This document shows, piece by piece, positions 47,785 to 60,151 of a DNA stretch of 64,000 nt. The translations under genes and the position numbers were made by a program. Position 1 is the stretch's first letter, and the number at the start of each line of letters is the position of its first letter. Origin of the DNA: Liolophura sinensis (Eukaryota; Mollusca; Polyplacophora; Chitonida; Chitonidae); assembly GCF_032854445.1 (NCBI RefSeq), contig NC_088306.1, positions 29,237,764-29,301,763 of the forward strand. The letters run 5' to 3'. Under the pieces are notes generated by a model that worked only from the letters and a program-made list of their open reading frames with translations, made no database searches and was not told where the DNA came from.

Positions 47785-50700
47785 GTATAATACCGGAAAT
47801 GAGTGGGGCGATTTCGGCCAACCACATTTCGGCCAGTGGTAAACATTGACCACATTCTAAAATAGAGGTGTACCTCCGTTGTCTCCGTTGAGATAACATT
47901 TCCAACAGACTTAGGCGCAATACTTTTTGCCAAAGCAACGTCGAAAGCGAGGCACGTGCATTACGTCACCTGATCTGAGATGACCCTTTCGCCTTATGTA
48001 AACAACTGGGCACAGTTGTTCAAAAGTGGTTTAAGACTTGATATGAACTTTAACTTTAAGACAAGTCTTCAATTTTGCACTTAACCTTTAAAAAAATGTG
48101 TAACATTATATTAAATATGAACTAAAACTGCTGCTGTTATACTGCTAAGTTTGGCTAAAACTTAAAAGATAAAGTATGACTGAATACCAGTATAAGCTGA
48201 TACACATTTTAACAACTGAGCCCTGCACAGTTAAACTTACCGAACTCTTGAGCAGTGCACTATTTACAGGCGTCCGTGGGTATTATCATCTCTGTCCGTG
48301 CTCGAGCTGAACCATGACAATTTAAATATATTTACACACCTACCATCTTACTAGCTACCACCCTACTACCTTGATTTTGCATAACATAATTCACAAGGGA
48401 TACAACAATAGTTATCGTGAGTTCTTCACTGTACTCTCGACGCTGAATGACCCAGGCATAAGATGATATATAAGATTACAAGATATACATGCCACACAAA
48501 GAGGGGTGACCTGCTTCGCCTTTAACTCTACAGAAATGCCAGTGCTTACCTTGGCATTCGCAACAACTTCTTCAGACTCTCTGTTCATGCCGTCTTTCAT
48601 GGGCGCCGCCATGTTGAATATCTTAATATTCATTAACTAATACGTGAGTGAATGGTTCGTTTTTATTTTGGATGTGTTTGATTAATTCAGATGCAGGTAG
48701 TTGCTTGATTTTATACCACTGATACAGATTTAGACTGCGCTGATGCCGCTCATCTATGAAGGCATCTTGTCTCAGTACCGTAGAATCACATAGAAAGGTG
48801 CATGATCTCGAATGCAGTAACCAGGGCCTATCTCCAAGTGTCGGTGTTTCATCAGAATTGGCGCTGTGATTACGTATACTAACATAGCTACGTCAGAATC
48901 TAACACACAGTAGGACCAACAACCGAATGTGATGACACACTGATTGACTTAGTCCAGCCTGCCTACAATATGTCATGTGGTAACTCCTTTCGAATACTTG
49001 TGAAGTGTCATTGGAGTCTTGTCTCTTACAATGTTAATTTCGTTATCAACAAGGTCCAGACCGATTCTTTTTGTTATTGAACAAGTCTTGCGCAAATAAA
49101 AGACACCCACCTAAAGACCTGCTTTCCTCACCACAACCACACCGCCACCATATGTCCTTTTCGATTTAGAATAGATTCCATGGTGTAAACGCTCCACTGC
49201 GACTGCTGCCATGTCCTTCATAGTGGAGCAGTAGGAAGATGGCGGCATGTACCCAGGAGCGTATACTGTGGAAGCCTTCATGGCTGTAATAAATCTTTTA
49301 GTTCTAAAATGACCGTGGACATATGATGGTGGTGCGGTGGGTGGGGAAGACGGGTTTTTATGTTGGGTCTTTTATTTGCGTAAGACTTGTTTGATAACAA
49401 AGAGATTGGCCAGGACCTTCCCTGGAGTTTTTCGGGCTTATTGTATCTCAAGAAACATCTATCTTAATCCCAGGTCAAGCTATTGACTATGTCAGCCAAA
49501 TGAATTCTGTTCCTTACATTTTATACACAGGCTACGGTGAGATTTGAGAGTGAAGTATTGAATAGTCAATCTCAGTCCAAGCTGGTCAGAGATAAGCTGT
49601 CAAAATGGTTCAGGTGCTTGCCTGGCTGTGGTAAAGGCAAGCTGAACACCTTTCTTAATGGTAGGGTTTTCATTTAGAATTGAAGAAGGAGATCAGAGTT
49701 CAAAAGTAGGTGGCTGATTTGAAAGTAATTATGTCACAATTACTTATGATGTAAATACTAAGATTGTTCAAAGTAGGCGGCTAATTCCTCAACCTTTTCA
49801 CATTTGAGTTTGGAGCAAAACGGACTGGTTGGATTAGCCAATTTCAGAGCTTCAAAAAAAAGTATAATGTTATAAGTCCACACAGAATAATGCCTTCAGA
49901 ATATCCTTAAATAAACACCCTGCAAACATGAGAAAACTTGAATAATTACAGTATCAAGAGTATGTTTATTAATGTAAGCTGTGGTACTGATACATTTACA
50001 TGTTTGTGTTGCAATGCAAGTTGTATGCTCTTTTTTCCCCTTCTGTGTTTCAGATCTTGAATGGATAAACACTGAGCGGAGTTTGTGTTTTCATGAAGAC
50101 TTGAAAGGCGGGCTAATCATTCTGGACTTTTTCACATACTGCTGCATTAACTGTATACACATTCTGCCTGATTTGGAGGCCCTGGAACATGCATTTCCCA
50201 TGGAGAAGGGTGTGGCTGTTGTCGGAGTGCATTCAGCCAAGTTTGCCAATGAGAAAGTCTCTGCCAATATCCTTAGTGCAGTGCTTCGCTATGGCATATC
50301 TCACGCAGTGGTGAATGATAGTGAGGCTAAAATGTGGAATGAATTAATGATCCAGTGCTGGCCCACGCTGACTCTTGTTAGTCCCTGTGGATACCTCCTT
50401 TATAATTTTGTTGGTGAAGGCCACAGAGAAAAACTTTTAGAATTTGTCACTGTTGCTGTGGACTTTTATGAACACAAGGGGGAAATAACTCTGTCAAGCC
50501 TCCCATTAAAACCAGCAAGGGAGAATCTCTCTGAGTCTCCACTAAGTTTTCCCGGCAAAGTTTGTTGTAGCAATGACGGAAAGACTGTGGTTGTGGCGGA
50601 CACAGGACATCATCGGGTATTAGTTCTCAGCCCTGACGGAATTGTAAAGGTAGGAAATGTTTGAGGTCAAACATTTTCCGTTCTTTTTTTCAGTGACACA

Positions 50701-53700
50701 GATTTAACTCTAGGGATGGTTTGGTTTTGGAGACTTGCTGTTTCAAGAGACTACAATAGAGATACAAAACTTATACAGAAAAGATGTTATATATAGTATC
50801 TGCTTTTAAAGTCGGTCATCAGTTATTCTGCAGTCTAAACACAAATTTGAACGTGAACATCTTTTGTAATTTCTGAAATACCTGTAGATAATGTGTTTGT
50901 GTGATAAATTTGTGAATTATTCTCCTGTTAAATCCTTTATAGAAAACTTTTATTTGTACAGGGTCAGCCTCTACATTAGACACACCCATCATTTGTGGTC
51001 TGTGCCATCCTCAGTTGTACAGGGTCAACATCTACATGGACGTGTGCTTAGTCACACCATCATTTGCGGTCTGAGCTATCCTCAGGTGTACACTGTCAGC
51101 ATCTACATGGACATGTGCTTTGTCACACCCCCTCATTTGTGGTCTATGCTATCCTCAGATGTACAGGGTCAGCATCTACATGGACGTGTGCTTAGTCATA
51201 CCCATCATATTGTGGTCTAAGCTATCCTCAGGTGTACAGGGTCAGCCTCTACATGGATGTGTGCTTAGTCACACCCCTCATATGTGGCCTAAGTTTATCC
51301 TCAGTTGTACACTGTCAGCCTCTACATTAGACACACCCCTCATTTGTGGTCTATGCTATCCTCAGTTGTACAGGGTCAGCATCTACATGGACGTGTGCTT
51401 AGTCACACCCATCATTTGTGGTCTAAGCTATCCTCAGGTGTACAGGGTCAGCATCTACATGGATGTGTGCTTAGTCACACCCTCAGATGTGGCCTAAGTT
51501 ATCCTCAGTTGTACACTGTCAGCCTCTACATTAGACACACCCCTCATTTGTGGTCTGTGCTATATTCAGTTGTACAGGGTCAGCATCTACATGGACGTGT
51601 GCTTAGTCATACCCCTCATTTGTGGTCTATGCTATCCTCAGATGTACAGGGTCAGCATCTACATGGACATGTGCTTAGTCACACCCCTCATTTGTGGCTT
51701 AAGCTATCCTCAGGTGTACAGGGTCAGCATCTACATGGACATGTGCTTAGTCACACCCCTCATTTGTGGTCTAAGCTATCCTCAGGTGTACAGGGTCAGC
51801 ATCTACATTGACGTGTGCTTAGTCACACCCCTCATTTGTGGCCTAAGCTATCCTCAGTTGTACACTGTCAGCATCTACATGGACGTGTGCTTAGTCACAC
51901 CCCTCATTTGTGGTCTATGCTATCCTCAGGTGTACAGGGTCAGCATCTACATGAACATGTGCTTAGTCACACCCCTCATTTGTGGTCTGTGCTATCTTCA
52001 GTTGTACAGGGTCAGCATCTACATGGACGTGTGCTTAGTCACACCCCTCATTTGTGGTCTATGCTATCCTCAGTTGTACAGGGTCAGCATCTACATGGAC
52101 GTGTGCTTAGTCACACCCCTCATTTGTGATCTATGCTATCATCAGGTGTACACTGTCAGCATCTACATGGACATGTGCTTAGTCACACCCCTCATTTGTG
52201 GTCTATGCTATCCTGAGGTGTACACTGTCAGCATCTACATGGACATGTGCTTAGTCACACCCCTCATTTGTGGTCTATGCTATCCTCAGTTGTACTGGGT
52301 CAGCATCTACATAGACGTGTGCTTAGTCACACCCCTCATTTGTGGTCTATGCTATCCTCAGTTGTACACTGTCAGCATCTACATGGACATGTGCTTAGTC
52401 ACACCCCTAATTTGTGGTCTATGCTATCCTCAGGTGTACACTGTCAGCATCTACATGGACATGTGCTTAGTCCACACCCCTAATTTGTGGTCTATGCTAT
52501 CCTCAGTTGTACAGAGTCAGCATCTACATGGACATGTGCTTAGTCACAACCCTAATTTGTGGTCTATGCTATCCTCAGGTGTACACTGTCAGCATCTACA
52601 TGGACATGTGCTTAGTCACACCCCTAATTTGTGGTTTAAGCTATCCTCAGGTGTACAGGGTCAGCATCTACATGGACATGTGCTTTGTCACACCCCTCAT
52701 TTGTGGTCTATGCTATCCTCAGTTGTACAAGGTCAGCATCTACATGGACATGTGCTTAGTCACACCCCTCATTTGTGGTCTATGCTATCCTCAGTTGTAC
52801 ACTGTCAGCATCTACATGGACATGTGCTTAGTCACACCCCTCATTTGTGGTCTATGCTATCCTCAGGTGTACACTGTCAGCATCTACATGGACATGTGAT
52901 TAGTCACACCCCTCATTTGTGGTCTATGCTATCATCAGGTGTACACTGTCTGGATCTACATGGACATGTGCTTAGTCACACCCCTCATTTGTGGTCTATG
53001 CTATCCTCAGGTGTACACTGTCAGCATCTACATGGACATGTGCTTAGTCACACCCATCATTTGTGGTCTATGCTATCCTCAGGTGTACAGGGTCAGCATC
53101 TACATGGACGTGTGCTTAGTCACACCCCTCATTTGTGGTCTATGCTATCCTCAGGTGTACACTGTCAACATCTACATGGACGTGTGCTTAGTCACACCCC
53201 TCATTTGTGGTCTATGCTATCCTGAGGTGTATACTGTCAGCATCTACATGGATGTGTGCTTAGTCACACCCTCATATGTGGCCTAAGCTATCCTCAGTTG
53301 TACACTGTCAGCCTCTACATTAGACACACCCCTCATTTGTGGTCTATGCTATCCTCAGGTGTACACTGTCAGCATCTACATGGATGTGTGCTTAGTCACA
53401 CCCCTCATTTGTGGTCTATGCTATCATCAGGTGTACGTTGTCAGCATCTACATGGACATGTGCTTTGTCACACCCCTCATTTGTGGTCTGTGCTATCCTC
53501 AGATGTACAGGGTCAGCATCTACATGGATGTGTGCTTAGTCACACCCTCATATGTGGCCTAAGTTATCCTCAGTTGTACACTGTCAGCCTCTACATTAGA
53601 CACACCCCTCATTTGTGGTCTGTGCTGTCTTCAGTTGTACAGGGTCAGCATCTACATGGACATGTGCTTAGTCACACCCCTCATTTGTGGTCTATGCTAT

Positions 53701-56700
53701 CCTCAGTTGTACACTGTCAGCATCTACATGGACATGTGCTTAGTCACACCCCTCATTTGTGGTCTAAGCTATCCTCAGGTGTACACTGTCAGCATCTACA
53801 TGGACATGTGCTTAGTCACACCCCTCATTTGTGGCCTATGCTATCCTCAGGTGTACACTGTCAGCCTCTACATGGACATGTGCTTAGACAAACCCCTCAT
53901 TTGTGGTCTGTGCTATCCTCAGGTGTACAGGGTCAGCATCTACATGGACATGTGCTTAGTCACACCCCTCATTTGTGGTCTATGCTATCCTCAGTTGTAC
54001 AGGGTCAGCATCTACATGGACATGTGCTTAGTCACACCCCTCATTTGTGGTCTAAGCTATCCTCAGTTGTACACTGTAACATCTACATGGACATGTGCTT
54101 AGTCACACCCCTCATTTGTGGTCTATGCTATCTTCAGTTGTTCAGGGTCAGCATCTACATGGACATGTGCTTAGTCACACCCCTCATTTGTGGTCTATGC
54201 TATCCTCAGTTGTACAGGGTCAGCATCTACATGGACGTGTGCTTAGTCACACCCCTCATTTGTGGTCTATGCTATCCTCAGTTGTACAAGGTCAGCATCT
54301 ACATGGACATGTGCTTAGTCACACCCCTCATTTGTGGTCTGTGCTATCCTAAGGTGTACACTGTAACATCTACATGGACATGTGCTTAGTCACACCCCTA
54401 ATTTGTGGTCTATGCTATCCTCAGGTGTACACTGTCAGCATCTACATGGACATGTGCTTAGTCACACCCCTCATTTGTGGTCTATGCTATCCTCAGTTGT
54501 ACACTGTCAGCATCTACATGGACATGTGCTTAGTCACACCCCTCATTTGTGGTCTATGCTATCCTCAGGTGTACACTGTCAGCCTCTACATGGACATGTG
54601 CTTAGTCACACCCCTTATTTGTGGTCTATGCTATCCTCAGGTGTACACTGTCAGCATCTACATGGACATGTGCTTAGTCACACCCCTCATTTGTGGTCTA
54701 TGCTAACCTGAGGTGAACAATGTCAGCACCCATGCTGGGTGGTTCATTTTCATCTTTTAATTTTTTTAATCCATTGCCAATCATTTTTCCACCACCTATC
54801 ATTTTTCTGCTGCAAATCGTTTTCCCACCACCCATCATTTTCCTGCTGCCAATCATTTTCCACCACCCATCATTGTCCTGTTGCCAGTCACTTTCCACCA
54901 CCTATCATTGTTCTGCTGCCAATCATTTTTGCACCATCCATTATTTTTCCACCACCCATCATTTTCTGCTGCCAATCATTTTTCCACCACCCATCATTTT
55001 CTTACTGCCAAACATTTTTCCACCACCCATCATTGTTCTGCTGCCAATCACTTTCCACCACCCATCATTGTCCTGCTGCCAATCATTTTTGCACTATCCA
55101 TCATTGTACTGCTGCCAATCACTTTCCATCACCCATCATTGTCCTGCTGCCAATCACTTTCCACCACCCATCAATGTCCTGCTGCCAATCACTTTCCACC
55201 ACCCATCATTGTCCTGCTGCCTATCACTTTCCACCACCCATCATTGTCCTGCTGCCAATCACTTTCCACCACCCATCATTGTACTGCTGCCAATCACTTT
55301 CCACCACCCATCATTGTCCTGCTGCCAATCACTTTCCACCACCCATCATTGTCCTGCTGCCAATCACTTTCCGTCACCCATCACTGTACTGCTGCCAATC
55401 ACTTTCCACCACCCATCATTGTACTGCTGCCAATCACTTTCCACCACCCATCATTGTACTGCTGCCAATCACTTTCCACCACCCATCATTGTATTGCTGC
55501 CAATCACTTTCCACCACTTATCATTGTCCTGCTGCCAATCACTTTCCACCACCCATCATTGTCCTGCTGCCAATCACTTTCCACCACCCATCATTGTACT
55601 GCTGCCAATCACTTTCCACCACCCATCATTGTCCTGCTGCCAATCACTTTCCACCACCCATCATTGTACTGCTGCCAATCACTTTCCACCACCCATCATT
55701 GCCCTGCTGCCAATCACTTTCCTCCACCCATCATTGTCCTGCTGCCAATCACTATCCATCACCCATCATTGTCCTGCTGCCAATCACTTTCCACCACCCT
55801 TCATTGTCCTGCTGCCAATCACTTTCCACCACCCATCATTGTACTGCTGCCAATCACTTTCCACCACCCATCATTGTACTGCTGCCAATCACTTTCCACC
55901 ACCCATCATTGTACTGCTGCCAATCACTTTCCACCCATCATTGTACTGCTGCCAATCACTTTCCACCACCCATCATTGTACTGCTGCCAATCACTTTCCA
56001 CCACCCATCATTGTCCTGCTGCCAATCACTTTCCACCACCCATCATTGTCCTGCTGCCAATCACTTTCCATCACCCATCATTGTCCTGCTGCCAATCACT
56101 TTCCACCACCCATCATTGTACTGCTGCCAATCACTTTCCACCACCCATCATTGTCCTGCTGCCAATCACTTTCCACCACCCATCATTGTACTGCTGCCAA
56201 TCACTTTCCACCACCCATCATTGTACTGCTGCCAATCACTTTCCACCACCCATCATTGTTCTGCTGCCAATCACTTTCCACCACCCATCATTGTACTGCT
56301 GCCAATCACTTTCCACCACCCATCATTGTACTGCTGCCAATCACTTTCCACCACTTATCATTGTCCTGCTGCCAATCACTTTCCACCACCCATCATTGTA
56401 CTGCTGCCAATCACTTTCCACCACCCATCATTGTCCTGTTGCCAGTCACTTTTCACCACCCATCATTGTACTGCTGCCAATCACTTTCCACCACCCATCA
56501 TTGTACTGCTGCCAATCACTTTCCACCACCCATCATTGTACTGCTGCCAATCACTTTCCACCACTTATCATTGTCCTGCTGCCAATCACTTTCCACCACC
56601 CATCATTGTACTGCTGCCAATCACTTTCCACCACCCATCATTGTCCTGTTGCCAGTCACTTTTCACCACCCATCATTGTACTGCTGCCAATCACTTTCCA

Positions 56701-59700
56701 CCACCCATCATTGTACTGCTGCCAATCACTTTCCACCACCCATCATTGTCCTGCTGCCAATCACTTTCCATCACCCATCATTGTACTGCTGCCAATCACT
56801 TTCCACCACCCATCATTGTCCTGTTGCCAGTCACTTTCCACCACCCATCATTGTACTGCTGCCAATCACTTTTCACCACCCATCATTGTCCTGCTGCCAA
56901 TCACTTTCCATCACCCATCATTGTACTGCTGCCAATCACTTTCCACCACCCATCATTGTCCTGTTGCCAGTCACTTTCCACCACCCATCATTGTACTGCT
57001 GCCAATCACTTTTCACCACCCATCATTGTCCTGCTGCCAATCACTTTCCACCACCCATCATTGTACTGCTGCCAATCACTTTCCACCACCCATCATTGTA
57101 CTGCTGCCAATCACTTTCCACCCATCATTGTACTGCTGCCAATCACTTTCCACCACCCATCATTGTACTGCTGCCAATCACTTTCCATCACCCATCATTG
57201 TACTGCTGCCAATCACTTTCCACCACCCATCATTGTCCTGCTGCCAATCACTTTCCACCACCCATCATTGTCCTGTTGCCAGTCACTTTCCACCACCCTT
57301 CATTGTCCTGCTGCCAATCACTTTCCACCACCCATCATTGTACTGCTGCCAATCACTTTCCACCACCCATCATTGTCCTGTTGCCAGTCACTTTCCACCA
57401 CCCATCATTGTCCTGCTGCCAATCATTTTTGCACCATCCATCATTTTTCCACCACCCATCATTTTTCTGCTGCAAATCGTTTTCCCACCACCCATCATTT
57501 TCCTGCTGCCAAACATTTTTCCACCACCCATCATTTTCCCACTGCCAGTCATTTTTCCCACTGCCAATTATTTGTCCGCCATCCATCATTTTCCCACCAG
57601 CAATCATTTTTCCACCACCCATAAGCATTGACAACCTTCATTATCACATTAGCCCAAAATTCCCAAGTGCAATATTAAACCCTAATCGAACAGATTTTTA
57701 AATATGCATCATTACAATTCATCCTGTCCTGTTTTGCAGCACACTGTCGGAAATGGTAAGGCTGGACTTGAGAATGGGTCATTCACAGAGGCATTGTTCA
57801 ACTCTCCACAAGGTGTCTGTTACCATGACGATGTGATATATGTGGCTGACACTGATAACCATGCCATTAGAAAGGTATCATCACAGTTTGTTCACCTTTA
57901 TCATGTTGTCTTACAGTTTTAGTGGGAAAAGTTTAATGCAAAACAGCCTATTTTGGGAAAAAATGGACTGCTCAAAGTTTTAAGTACTGCCTACATTACA
58001 GTTAACTGGTGCTTAACCTAGATCATGTACCTTGAATAATAATTTGTGAGTGCATATTTAAAATGACCCAAAATCAAACATGGAATCTTTCAGTTCTCAC
58101 ATTACATCTTATCCCCACTGTTTAATCAATGAAAGAGAGGTGTGCATATCTGAAAAGTGTATATTTTATGAAATCAGCTCCCAATTGGGACATTTGGGCA
58201 GCAAATTTGGAAGAAGAGCATTGCGAATGGGGCCAAATATCGTCCTCTGGAGCATGAGTAGATTATGCCCTACTTTATTGAAAGTAAAAGGAAAGAATAC
58301 TTATAAATATGCCAGCAACCTGCCGATGGTTGTGGGTTCCCATGAGCAGTGCTCTGTTTTCTCCCACCATAATTCTAGGCACCATTGTATACATCAAAAA
58401 TATTTTTGAGTACGTTGTGTGACACCAATCAAGTAAATAAGGGATTGTTATGTAGCTACACTACTATTTGGGATGTTGTGATGTGAGACATTTGCGGTAA
58501 ACAGACCCAGATATGATACATTATTGTGCTGAAACTGAATGTTTTCGCCATGAAGTATTTCCAGTGCAGCCGTATAAGCCTCAATCATTCGGCTATTCTT
58601 TCCACAGATAGACCTTAAGGAGAAGACAGTGGTCACTGTTGCTGGGACAGGAGAAATGGGAGAGGACAAGCAAGGGGGACAGCTTGGGGTGGAACAAGCC
58701 ATCTCCTCTCCATGGGATGTTGTACTGGGCTCATCACTGGGTAGTGTATACCATTTCACCTGCAGTTTGGTCTATGATGAAGTTACTCATTCTGCCTGAT
58801 ATTGAGCAGTTTATTCACCTTTGTAAGGTGTTTTGAAGATTTTCTTTTGGAAAGGAGACTGATATTCTTCTGTAAAAATGCAAATTTGACCCCAGGAGTA
58901 ATATTTTCTGACCTCTAAGAATGCAGTTTTTCTGACAAATTTTAAGGGCAAATAAAGTAATCAGAAAATTTGTCCTCATATGGTCACTTTTATGTTCCTG
59001 TAATCCATGCTGAGTTCTCAACTGTGCTAGTAAGGTACATGCAATGCCCACCGGTTGGTGTTTAACGTTATACTCAAGCTTGCCCACACAAAGTACAGGT
59101 GTAGCTGTTGCCCTACCTCGAGAGTAAGCATTATCGTCCAGTGAATAGTGAAAGCAATGTTCCATAATGTTCCAGTGATACAATGTACTGCATCTATTCA
59201 ACTCAGGTTTTCCACACATGTATATGTAAAGCACAATATTTATTTATTTATTGGTGTTTTACACTGTACTCAAGAATATTTCATTTATACGACGGCAACC
59301 AGCATTGTGGTGAATGGAAGCTCAACAGAGCCTAAGGAAACCCAGTACCATCCTCAGACTGTTACCGGACCCAGATCTGGATAGCATGAGGGGGATGTTA
59401 CATTGTTGATGCTCTCTTACATTGTTGATGCTCTGTTATGTGTACATTGTTGATGCTCTCTTACATTGTTGATGCTCTCTTACATTGTTGATGCTCTCTT
59501 ACGTGTTCATTGCTGATGCCCTGTTACATGTTCATTGTTGATGCTCTGTTACATGTTCGTTGTTTATGCTCTTTTACATTGTTGATGCTCTGTTACGTGT
59601 TCATTGCTGATGCTCTGTTACATGTTCATTGTTGATGCTCTGTTACATGTTCGTTGTTTATGCTCTTTTACATTGTTGATGCTGTGTTACATGGACATGT

Positions 59701-60096
59701 ACATTGTTGATGCTCTCTTACATTGTTGATACTCTGTGTTAAGGAGATGATTATGTTTTTATTAAGAGCAAGTGTGTATATATTTGTTAAGTGTTCTTCA
59801 TTGGCATTGATCAGCTAGAAAGGTTTAAAGAGCAATGCACAGTGGTGCTGGCTCGAATTGTTTTTCCATCAGACTGGAAAACAACATCTGAGGTATTAGT
59901 AATTTTAAATCCTGTGTAGTAAAACTCTATTGTGTAAGGGGGAGGGGGGGGCATGAACATAAATGCTTGGCTGTGAATGAATGAATTACCTCCCTGCATA
60001 TTAGCTTTATTTATTTATTCTGAGTCTTTGTGCTGTGCTAGCAAGCGAACGACTATCCCACCCTCACACGCACAATCCCAGTGATTTTAGAATTTA

Positions 60097-60151
<55 letters not shown>

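Noticed and set aside
51570-53225. 551-codon + open frame
   Set aside because: It lies entirely within the 72-bp satellite, and its 24-residue periodicity mirrors the DNA repeat. The flanking NHLRC2 exons place it in an intron.
54720-57701. Three overlapping + open frames of 993, 961 and 916 codons
   Set aside because: They are the three readings of one stop-free 35-bp satellite within an intron of NHLRC2. There is no domain, no start context and no frame preference.
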